Part shown: positions 7,991 to 14,917 of the stretch, piece by piece
How positions within the stretch are numbered: position 1 is the stretch's first letter
Layout: each line of letters opens with the position of its first letter
DNA from: an uncultured Saprospiraceae bacterium
GTDB lineage: Bacteria; Bacteroidota; Bacteroidia; Chitinophagales; Saprospiraceae
NCBI GenBank assembly: GCA_937973995.1
Contig: CALJIQ010000368.1
Span: forward strand, 1-34,017
Length of the DNA: 34,017 nucleotides
Direction: 5' to 3'
Translations under genes and position numbers: made by a program
The notes under the pieces: generated by a model
Seen by the model: only the letters and a program-made list of their open reading frames with translations
Told to the model about the DNA's origin: nothing
The model's database searches: none

Positions 7991-8949
7991 GTGCGATAAT
8001 TTCGTCCTGTGGGTAATTTCCTATTGGTTTCTAAAATGATTTGCCCTGCGATGCTTACGGCAATTTCAGCGGCTGTTTTGCTATACATATTTATTCCAAT
8101 CGGTGTAAAAACATGCGCTATATCTTTCGCTAAAATCCCTTCTGCTGCTATCTCTTTTTTTAGGGTGGCTATTTTGTGGTCACTTCCCATCATACCGATG
8201 TAGGCAAACGGTTGTTTGTATAATTGTTGGAGTATCAACTTATCACTTCGATAAGAAAAACTAACGATCACCACTATATCCGATGGTGTGGATACCATTT
8301 CTTTTTTTATTTCTGCATAGTTAATCACCTTGATTTCATGGGCATAGTTATTCTTCAAAAGCGTTACCAAATTAGGTCGATCATCATACTGTATAATTCG
8401 ATAATCTAGAATAGCTAGTTGCCTAGCTAAGGCAAATCCCACATGCCCTGCTCCAAAAATGTGTATGGTCTTGGGCGGTGGAATTGGAAGTGCCACTTCA
8501 AAATCATGCGGATCAATGATCGTGATTTTCTCCAATGTTGTATTACTTATGGAGATTCCTGCTTGACTATTAAATTGGACAAAAATGGTTTCTTTCCTGT
8601 TAATAATGGTCCTTATGGTAGTGACATCTTTAGCCGTCAAAGGCATACAAATAACGGTCTGCGCTCCCGAACAAATTAAGCCCGATTGATTTCGAGCATG
8701 TTCTTTATCGTGAAATTGTTCTTTAATAATTCCTCGCCTTTCTCCTTTTTCCATCAGGCTTTTCGCCAATTCTATTAGCTTTACTTCCATAATACCGCCT
8801 CCAATGGTTCCTTCAAAATCTCCTTGCTCATTGACAGCCATTGTAAATCCTTTTCGACCGGGGGAACTTCCTTTACTATCTATCACATAGAGTAAAGAAA
8901 CTAAAATGTCTTGCTTTAAATTCTCTAATATAAAGGACCAAACTTTCAT
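7987..8949 (-). CDS. xdhC: XdhC-family xanthine dehydrogenase maturation factor
   Basis: This 320-residue protein has the two XdhC/CoxI domains. The N-terminal domain contains GSSPGRKG (27-34), GTIGGGIME and GLICSG (90-95) with the conserved cysteine; the C-terminal Rossmann domain contains IFGAGHVG (164-171), YIGMMGS and the TAAEIAVSIAGQII tail. XdhC proteins bind molybdenum cofactor, promote its sulfuration and deliver it to the xanthine dehydrogenase large subunit. That partner (xdhB) is encoded 6 kb upstream in the same run. The gene overlaps allantoicase by four bases. The long gap before it carries composite repeats of families E and F, so it may have its own promoter. Confidence 0.93.
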   Translation of the reverse strand: MKVWSFILENLKQDILVSLLYVIDSKGSSPGRKGFTMAVNEQGDFEGTIGGGIMEVKLIELAKSLMEKGERRGIIKEQFHDKEHARNQSGLICSGAQTVICMPLTAKDVTTIRTIINRKETIFVQFNSQAGISISNTTLEKITIIDPHDFEVALPIPPPKTIHIFGAGHVGFALARQLAILDYRIIQYDDRPNLVTLLKNNYAHEIKVINYAEIKKEMVSTPSDIVVIVSFSYRSDKLILQQLYKQPFAYIGMMGSDHKIATLKKEIAAEGILAKDIAHVFTPIGINMYSKTAAEIAVSIAGQIILETNRKLPTGRNYRT

Positions 8950-8957
8950 ATTTTTTA

Positions 8958-9207
8958 TTGTGTTAACACTCTTGGTGTTAACATAATTTGCTTTGAATGT
9001 ATAACAAATTTGGGAATCCTAACTATCAATCAGATGGGCTTAAAGCCATCAGATTGAAGGAAGGCGTCTCATCTTCTCACTTGGAGAGCGCTGATGAGTT
9101 ACTCCATTTGCTTATAATTTATTTCCTCATTCTAGTTATGTTATCTCAAATTTTAACGGTAAGAAAATTAAAAATTTTCCTACCGTTAAAATTTAGAGCT
9201 AACACAA
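8958..9207. repeat. Composite palindromic element family F, copy 1
   Basis: The element is two hairpin modules in inverted order. Module one, 8958-8986, runs TTGTGTTA to TAACATAA around a short stem. Module two, 9136-9207, runs TTATGTTATCTC to GAGCTAACACAA around a long perfect stem (AATTTTAACGGTA and complement). Outer ends TTGTGTTA and TAACACAA are inverted repeats. The same arrangement is found at 26365-26526. Between the modules lies a family E palindrome. No target-site duplication is evident. Confidence 0.8.
9000..9116. repeat. Multi-arm palindromic repeat family E, copy 2 (nested)
   Basis: The ends TATAACAAAT and ATTTGCTTATA pair with one bulge, and internal segments AATCAGATGG/CCATCAGATT and GCGTCTCATC..CTGATGAG form further arms. 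The left end with its flank, GAATGTATAACAAATTTGGG, resembles the complement of the right end of the 18727-18865 element (GAGTGTATAACAGAACGGGG), and CTCACTTGGAGAG resembles its CTCACTTTGGAGTGAG arm. It is nested between the two modules of a family F element. Confidence 0.6.
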
Positions 9208-9227
9208 CGATCACCAGTTACCAATCA

Positions 9228-10655
9228 CTAAATCCGCTTCCGCCCCTCCAAAATCTTCCGAAAAGAACGGCTCCGAATTTCTTCTAAGCTCAAGCCCGTA
9301 GCCAACACTTCCTCTTCTGAAATGGCCCCACTATTCAAGCCTCTTAGAAAGTAATTGAGCAATCCTTGTCCAGTAGCAGCATCATCAAAAATATCTCCAG
9401 TTAAGCTCGCCCGTGCTGCTTTTTCCACAAAGGCTTTAAGACGGAGGACTGCATCGTGATAGCTTTCTAAAAAGAAAGCATACACTGCCGCATACCGCAT
9501 AGGCAGTTGTGCAGGATTCAAATCCCAGCCTTGGTAATATCCATTCCATAGCGAATGCCGAATATGGTCGTATCCTTTTTTCCAAGCACGATGAACTACT
9601 GCTTGATTTTCTTGTTGTTGGGCAGGCGTTAAGTCACCTCGATGTGGACCAATCGGCATCGTGTTCGTAGCGCCATCTGATAAAAATATGCCCGTATGTC
9701 CTAAGGCTACCTTGGTAACATGATGCGCAAAATCGCAGACCGGATGATTCATCTCCTGATACATCGCCGTGATATTGCAAGAGGCGGTATAGTCATAAGT
9801 CCCAAAGTGCATGGCAATACAACGACCCTTTGCCGCTTTAATAAATCGGTATAGTGGATTCACGCCATTGATGTCCAAAATGGATTGGGTTGTTTCTACC
9901 ATCATTTCCATCTTTAGACTGCCAGTAGGTATTTGCAACTGGTCTTCTAATAAACTAAAACAGTCCGCTAACGTTTCAGGTTGTTCGGGTATCGTGACCT
10001 TTGGTAGCATGACCACGAAATTGTTGGGCAATTGTCCATCTGTTAGTTGAACTAGGGTGCTCAAGAAAATATCCAACGTCCGTAGTCCTCTATCTTTGGT
10101 TTCCTCTGTAAAGGATTTGATGCGGATACCGATAAAGGGAGGAAGTGAATTTTGTTGCATGCCTTTTGCCACTTCCGTAGCTGCTTGAACGGCTATTTGA
10201 TCTTCTTCCTCATTGGACCGATTGCCAAAGCCATCTTCAAAATCAATTCGAAAGTCTTCTAGGGCTTCTGTTTGTAATTTCTGCAGTACCTTCTGATAAA
10301 TGGCATAGCTCAAATAAGCAGGATGCTTGGTTTGTTTTTTTGTTGGTAATGTCTTTATCGCTGCTTCCACTGCAAGGATGTCTTTTTCTTCTGTGGGTAA
10401 GGCTTCAAATCCTTTTAATTGGAATAGTTTTCCAAATACAGAAAAATTCGGCGCATAGGTTACTAAAGCCTTTAATGATTTTTCTTGGAAGTGCTGGGCA
10501 ATATTTTGGTTAAACAAATGCGCACCTCCATACACCGTATGTACGGGTTGCCGATCAGATTTATCTCCTGGATATAATTGATTAAAAGCCTGATTAGCCG
10601 CACTTAGTTTTCTAAAGAGTTGTGATTTTGCTTGTGGATTGATACTTATATTCAT
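9228..10655 (-). CDS. DUF6986-type CitE/malate-synthase-like protein
   Basis: This 475-residue protein has features of the CitE/HpcH/malate synthase TIM-barrel superfamily: DFEDGFG (138-144, with acidic pair Glu140-Asp141), GIRIK with Arg178, MLPKV (216-220), METT-like MMVETTQ with Glu254, and a HFGTYDYTA segment (283-291) placed like the malate synthase GRWDY region. A conserved SDGATNTMPIGPHRG follows. I associate this architecture with DUF6986 proteins, sometimes mislabelled phosphoenolpyruvate kinase, that recur beside purine-degradation genes. It lies between uraD-uraH and xdhC on the same strand. I infer a lyase or synthase handling glyoxylate or ureidoglycolate from allantoate, but the reaction is not established. 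Confidence 0.8.
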   Translation of the reverse strand: MNISINPQAKSQLFRKLSAANQAFNQLYPGDKSDRQPVHTVYGGAHLFNQNIAQHFQEKSLKALVTYAPNFSVFGKLFQLKGFEALPTEEKDILAVEAAIKTLPTKKQTKHPAYLSYAIYQKVLQKLQTEALEDFRIDFEDGFGNRSNEEEDQIAVQAATEVAKGMQQNSLPPFIGIRIKSFTEETKDRGLRTLDIFLSTLVQLTDGQLPNNFVVMLPKVTIPEQPETLADCFSLLEDQLQIPTGSLKMEMMVETTQSILDINGVNPLYRFIKAAKGRCIAMHFGTYDYTASCNITAMYQEMNHPVCDFAHHVTKVALGHTGIFLSDGATNTMPIGPHRGDLTPAQQQENQAVVHRAWKKGYDHIRHSLWNGYYQGWDLNPAQLPMRYAAVYAFFLESYHDAVLRLKAFVEKAARASLTGDIFDDAATGQGLLNYFLRGLNSGAISEEEVLATGLSLEEIRSRSFRKILEGRKRI

Positions 10656-10687
10656 TATTGAGATTTTAAAAAGGCAGTAATTGACTT

Positions 10688-10818
10688 GGTATTGTGGTTT
10701 TATGGTCTTTTGGTATTATGGTTGAATTTTCAATATGGGATAAAAGGTTAAAATCCTAAAAAACTTTTGTAAAAGTAAGATTGACCACAATGCCACAATA
10801 CCAAAATACCATAACACC
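10688..10818. repeat. Dispersed palindromic repeat family C, copy 1
   Basis: The left arm GGTATTGTGGTTTTATGG, TCTTTTGGTATTATGG is complementary to the right arm CCACAATGCCACAATACC, AAAATACCATAACACC. The arms share the theme (GGTATT)(GTGG/ATGG). A shorter copy lies at 30578-30628. This copy fills the gap between uraD-uraH and the DUF6986-type gene. Confidence 0.85.
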
Positions 10819-10838
10819 TAACTAATTAAAATAGCATA

Positions 10839-11708
10839 TCAACTACCTCGATAAGTTGTATAACCAAACGGGTTCAACAGTAAGGGTATATGGTAATGCG
10901 TTTGGTCAAATGTATTAAAATCGATCACTACTTTTGGATAAAAGCTGGTTTTCTCTTGTGCTTCAAAATAGTTGGACGTTTGAAAGTGCATTTGATAATG
11001 ACCAGTGAGCAAGTCAATACCCGCAGGTAATAAGTCGGTAATTCTGCCATCCGCATCCGTAATTCCTAAAGCGACGGTTTGCCAATTTTCTTGTACCTGT
11101 TTTTTTAATTTAATACAAATCCCCTTAGCAGGTGTACCTAAGGAAGTGTCCAATATATGCGTTGTAATCTGACTGACTTTCTGCCAATAGGCTTCTTGAA
11201 ATTGAAATAATTTATTCAATCTAATTAGGGTAATTTTATGCTGTTCGCCTTTGGCAATTTCCAATTCCTCCGAAGACGTATGCCCTACTCTCTCTTTCAA
11301 CAAAAGCAACATTTCTTCAGCACTTTTACCCGTAGCACATACTATAAAAATATAGCCAAACTTTTGAAAATATTGTTCATTATACTCTGCTAATTCTTGA
11401 ATCGTTTGTGCAGCTGCTTGCTTCACACCACTTTGTTCATTCGCCGCCCACTCTTTCGTTGAAGCAAATTTTTTCTTTAAACTTTCTATATCTCCTATTT
11501 TTGGATGATGGCTAAATGCTTCCAAAGCATCGGCTTCTTGCAGTTGTTCATACCAAATATTGTTCACTTGTTCAAACAGGTGTTGTTCACTTTTAAACGG
11601 AAAATGATCCATTAATTTTTCCAACCACGAAGTAGAACCACAGCAGGTAAATAAGGCTGCTTTGGCTTGTTCTATTGATAAATTATTGAAAGCAGATAGT
11701 TTATACAT
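10839..11708 (-). CDS. uraD/uraH: UraD-UraH fusion: OHCU decarboxylase / 5-hydroxyisourate hydrolase
   Basis: This 289-residue protein joins two enzymes. Residues about 1-165 are UraD: SHHPKIGD with the catalytic-type His68 before Pro69, and NEQYFQKFGYIFIVCATGKS. Residues about 178-289 are the transthyretin-like UraH: THILDTSLGTPAKG, FYPKVVIDF, HYHIPLLLNPFGYTTYRGS, ending in the diagnostic YRGS tetrapeptide. UraH opens 5-hydroxyisourate to OHCU and UraD decarboxylates OHCU to (S)-allantoin, so the fusion acts directly after PuuD, which is encoded just upstream. The domain order is the same as in plant allantoin synthase; many bacteria keep the two as separate genes. Both active-site signatures are present, so both halves should work. 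Confidence 0.95.
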   Translation of the reverse strand: MYKLSAFNNLSIEQAKAALFTCCGSTSWLEKLMDHFPFKSEQHLFEQVNNIWYEQLQEADALEAFSHHPKIGDIESLKKKFASTKEWAANEQSGVKQAAAQTIQELAEYNEQYFQKFGYIFIVCATGKSAEEMLLLLKERVGHTSSEELEIAKGEQHKITLIRLNKLFQFQEAYWQKVSQITTHILDTSLGTPAKGICIKLKKQVQENWQTVALGITDADGRITDLLPAGIDLLTGHYQMHFQTSNYFEAQEKTSFYPKVVIDFNTFDQTHYHIPLLLNPFGYTTYRGS

Positions 11709-11729
11709 TTATTTAAATTTTGCTTATTG

Positions 11730-11799
11730 CAACGTTTTGCAGTGAGTCACATTCGCCGCCCATCGCCGCTGCGCGACTGCGCCGCCTCGCAAAACGTTG
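11730..11799. repeat. GC-rich inverted repeat between puuD and uraD-uraH
   Basis: CAACGTTTTGC and GCAAAACGTTG are exact complements flanking a markedly GC-rich core (CGCCGCCCATCGCCGCTGCG), unlike the AT-rich surroundings. I see no second copy in the window. It could be a transcript-processing or attenuating structure in the operon, or an inserted palindromic repeat. Confidence 0.65.
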
Positions 11800-11845
11800 T
11801 CAACGTCTAGTACATTCTCAATTCTCAATTCTCCATTCAAACAAA

Positions 11846-13261
11846 CTATTCCAGCCTAGCCCCACCCTCAATCCAACACCGAATTTTTTCCCGTTCCGCA
11901 GGCGTGATACCCGTTTTATTATTTTGGGGCATATCTTTGGTAATCACCACCCGTTGCATAATCTTATCCGTTAATTTCACAATATCCTGAGGCGTATCAT
12001 AGACGATCCCATTGGGCGGGGCAGTCCACACATCATCCGTAGGGGTAGCTGAATGACAGGAGACACAGCGCTCCTGTATGATCGGATAAATTTGGGTAAA
12101 AGAAACTTCTTCACATTCGCCGCCTACCGGTGTCGGTGCCGTGATGAATACCGTTGACAATAAAATAATGGTAGCAATGGGAATCACCCAAACCGACTGT
12201 TGTTCTTTTTCTTTTAAATTTAGATAATGCTTAACCGCCGCACTTCCCAAAGATAGTAAAGCCAAAATCAACCAAGGGTATTCATGACTAAAGGTACTAG
12301 GGAAGTGATTGCTAATCATCACAAAGAGGACAGGCAAGGTAAAATAATTATTGTGATAAGAGCGCAAGCCTGCAAAATTTCCAATAGCGGGATCTAAATA
12401 CGTGCCTTCTTTGGTTGCCTTCACCATCGCTTTTTGGGCAGGGATAATCACAAAAAAAACATTACCTGCCATCAAAGTGCCGATCAATGCGCCAAAGTGG
12501 ATAAAGGCAGCTCTAGGATTAAATACTTGGGTATAGAAATAGGCGAAACCAATTAATATCACAAACAAGGTAATGCCAAACCACAAAGGCTTTTTGAGTA
12601 AAGGCGTTAGACTCAAGAGATGGTAAATGCTATATCCAATAGCTAGTGAAGCCACCCCGATAGCGATTGCTGCCCAAGCCGTTAAGCTAGTAGTTCCCGA
12701 CTTTAGCAGCATGGCTTCTGCATTAAAATAATAAACCACGAAGAGTAAACCAAAACCCGTTAACCAAGTAAAATAGGCTTCATATTTAAACCAATGTACG
12801 CCCTTGGGCATTACTGCTGGAGCCACCTGATATTTTTCAACAAACCAAAATCCGCCTCCATGTAACATCCACATATCTCCTTTTAATTCAGGTCGCTTTT
12901 TATTTTTATGTAGGCTATTTTCCATAAAAACAAAAAAGAAAGAGGTACCAATCCAAGCAATTCCGAAAGTGATGTGTAACCAACGAACAATAATATTCAT
13001 CCATTCTTGGAAGTGCCCTGCATATAGGGTGTCTCGCCATTGAAAATAGGCTAATGCCACTATGGCAAGAAAACAACATACGATTCCTGTGTAAATAAAT
13101 TCATTGGAACTTACCAGTTTTTCTAACATCACTTCCTGCTCCTTTTCTTCTCTTTTTTCGTCCTGTATTACACTCTTTTTGAACTGCTGCGTTCGATGAC
13201 TTAGCTGTGTTAGTAGCAACAGGATAAGTGTTAGAAAAAGTAGTAAGCAAAGTATTACCAT
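11846..13261 (-). CDS. puuD: PuuD-type membrane urate hydroxylase with C-terminal cytochrome c
   Basis: This 471-residue protein has about nine membrane segments followed by a soluble C-terminal cytochrome c domain. WLHITFGIAWIG (94-105), MENSL, MLHGGGFWFVEKY and PKGVHWFKYEAYFTWLTGF are PuuD hallmarks; CVSCH (399-403) binds haem c and Met444 in KDMPQNN is a likely axial ligand. PuuD oxidises urate to 5-hydroxyisourate and passes electrons to the respiratory chain, replacing soluble uricase. The next gene, uraD-uraH, consumes its product. The start is uncertain: an in-frame ATG at 13129 (Met45) is preceded by an AGGAAG sequence, while the longer form adds one hydrophobic helix and a charged linker not usual in the family. 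Confidence 0.93.
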   Translation of the reverse strand: MVILCLLLFLTLILLLLTQLSHRTQQFKKSVIQDEKREEKEQEVMLEKLVSSNEFIYTGIVCCFLAIVALAYFQWRDTLYAGHFQEWMNIIVRWLHITFGIAWIGTSFFFVFMENSLHKNKKRPELKGDMWMLHGGGFWFVEKYQVAPAVMPKGVHWFKYEAYFTWLTGFGLLFVVYYFNAEAMLLKSGTTSLTAWAAIAIGVASLAIGYSIYHLLSLTPLLKKPLWFGITLFVILIGFAYFYTQVFNPRAAFIHFGALIGTLMAGNVFFVIIPAQKAMVKATKEGTYLDPAIGNFAGLRSYHNNYFTLPVLFVMISNHFPSTFSHEYPWLILALLSLGSAAVKHYLNLKEKEQQSVWVIPIATIILLSTVFITAPTPVGGECEEVSFTQIYPIIQERCVSCHSATPTDDVWTAPPNGIVYDTPQDIVKLTDKIMQRVVITKDMPQNNKTGITPAEREKIRCWIEGGARLE

Positions 13262-13323
13262 AAAGAGGAATAAAGATTAAAGAAACGAATCATGAAAAAA
13301 AATTACGCTACATACGATATTAG

Positions 13324-13412
13324 TTCCCGCAAAGGCACGCCAAGGTTTCGCAAAGTACCGCTAAGTATGTCAACGTCTAACTTTGCAGAACTTGGCGAGA
13401 CTTTGCGGGAAA
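13324..13412. repeat. Dispersed palindromic repeat family A, copy 2
   Basis: TTCCCGCAAAGGCACGCCAAGG at the left and GGCGAGACTTTGCGGGAA at the right are complementary, with internal TTTCGCAAAGTACCGCTAAG matching copy 1 closely. It lies between allB and puuD inside the catabolic run. Confidence 0.9.
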
Positions 13413-13419
13413 CCTATTT

Positions 13420-14772
13420 TCATACCTTTCCACCTTTGTTGTTCCCTAGCCATTTCTTTCCAAAAGAAGTATTTGTGATAACTTCCTTTTGATAAGCCCA
13501 TTGCCCATTAACCACCGTGCTATGAACAAGTCCATAGAGTTGTCGATGGAGATATGGGGTCGCCTTATGTTTATGCTCAATCATTCCTTCCTCTACTTGA
13601 AAAGAAATACCTGGCTGCCAAATAGTTAGATCTGCTTGAAAGCCTTCTTTTATTTGACCAATTCGTTCATCTAATCCCAAAAACGCAGCAGGTTTTGACG
13701 TTACTAAAGGTATAAAATCCTCTAAACTCATTTCTTCTTTCAAGGCAGTCCAACTAGCGGAAAGCAAAAATTGTAACCCCGCAATACCGCCCCATGCTTT
13801 GGAAAAATTTCCACCGTCCAACTCCTTAATCTCAGGGGGTGCAGGGGAATGATCGCTGCTAATAAAATCAATAATGCCCGCTTGTAAAGCTTGTTTTAAA
13901 TGTTGTCCATTTTCCTTTTTTCTAATAGGTGGCGCACATTTAAACAGGGTATTTCCATCTGGTATCTCCTCCGCATTAAAAAAGAAATAATGGGGACAGG
14001 TCTCCACTGTAAAAGGAATACCTTCTTGCTTTTTTTGAGCAATCCATTCGATCATTTCATCGGAGGCTAAATGGACGATATGTGCTTTACAATTATGTTT
14101 TTCTGCTAGTGCAATGAACGATTTAATGGCTTCATTTTCCCAAGTCTTCGGTCTTGATTTTAAATAGGCAGTATAGCTCTTTGGCGTAGCTATTATCTCT
14201 TTAGAAGCTGGCAAGGTATCTAATTCACAATGTGCCAAAATGGGAATTTCCAAATGGGCAATACCTGCCATCAATTGATCCAAATCTACTAAAGAAATAT
14301 TTGGAAATTCGTCAATACCAGAGTGAGATAAAAATACTTTTACGCCTAAACAACCTGCTGCTATTAACTGCTCTATTTCTTTCACTGAAGCCGCAGTCGC
14401 GCCAGCCCAAAAGCCACAATTGGCATATAGCTTACCGTCGCTTGCTTGTATTTTTTTTTGGAATGCAGCCATATTGGTTACGACTGGACTAGAATTCAAC
14501 GGCATATCAACTAAAGTCGTTATGCCTCCTTTGATGGCGGCTTTGGTGGCAGTTTCGAAGCCTTCCCAGTCGGTACGTCCTGGTTCGTTGATGTGGACGT
14601 GGGCATCTATTACGCCTGGCATGATTACACTTCCGGAGTAGTCCAATGCTGTTGGTATATATTTACCAAGATGAATGGCTGCTATCTTATCGTCTAGTAT
14701 AGAGAGTGTTGCTGCTTGCAATTTTCCTTTTATGAAGACTTGGTCGCTATATATCTGATAAGAGGTTATCAT
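13420..14772 (-). CDS. allB: Allantoinase
   Basis: This 450-residue protein is an amidohydrolase of the cyclic-amidase group. All metal ligands can be placed: HVH at 58-60 in DAHVHINEPGRTDWEGF, the carboxylated Lys145 in GVKVFL, His181 in AHCE, His234 in HIVHLAS and Asp307 in SSDHSP. INEPGRTDWEGF and TLVDMPLNSSP are typical of allantoinase rather than dihydroorotase or hydantoinase. It hydrolyses allantoin to allantoate, between UraD-UraH and allantoicase in the pathway. It follows xdhB by 145 bases and precedes puuD, from which a family A palindrome separates it. Length is normal (about 450). Confidence 0.95.
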   Translation of the reverse strand: MITSYQIYSDQVFIKGKLQAATLSILDDKIAAIHLGKYIPTALDYSGSVIMPGVIDAHVHINEPGRTDWEGFETATKAAIKGGITTLVDMPLNSSPVVTNMAAFQKKIQASDGKLYANCGFWAGATAASVKEIEQLIAAGCLGVKVFLSHSGIDEFPNISLVDLDQLMAGIAHLEIPILAHCELDTLPASKEIIATPKSYTAYLKSRPKTWENEAIKSFIALAEKHNCKAHIVHLASDEMIEWIAQKKQEGIPFTVETCPHYFFFNAEEIPDGNTLFKCAPPIRKKENGQHLKQALQAGIIDFISSDHSPAPPEIKELDGGNFSKAWGGIAGLQFLLSASWTALKEEMSLEDFIPLVTSKPAAFLGLDERIGQIKEGFQADLTIWQPGISFQVEEGMIEHKHKATPYLHRQLYGLVHSTVVNGQWAYQKEVITNTSFGKKWLGNNKGGKV

Positions 14773-14917
14773 TAGTTACTTAGATAATTTTTATTCAGCT
14801 TAGAATGCTCATCTCACCCACATCCCAATGCTGCGACATCAGCCGCCACCAAGCAGGGACATGTTCCTAGATGTTGCTAAAACACTTTCTATAATATCAC
14901 ACTTTTAAGTCTTCTAC

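Noticed and set aside
8997-9287. 96-residue plus-strand ORF in the xdhC/DUF6986 gap
   Set aside because: It runs through nested palindromic repeats and into the antisense of the DUF6986-type gene; no domain or start context.
11720-11974. 84-residue plus-strand ORF over the puuD 3-prime end
   Set aside because: It is antisense to the PuuD cytochrome domain and includes the GC-rich inverted repeat; a shadow ORF.
14773-14917. Possible hairpin GCGACATC/GATGTTGC between xdhB and allB
   Set aside because: Only 8 pairs with one wobble and a 27-base loop; not convincing beside the other gaps.
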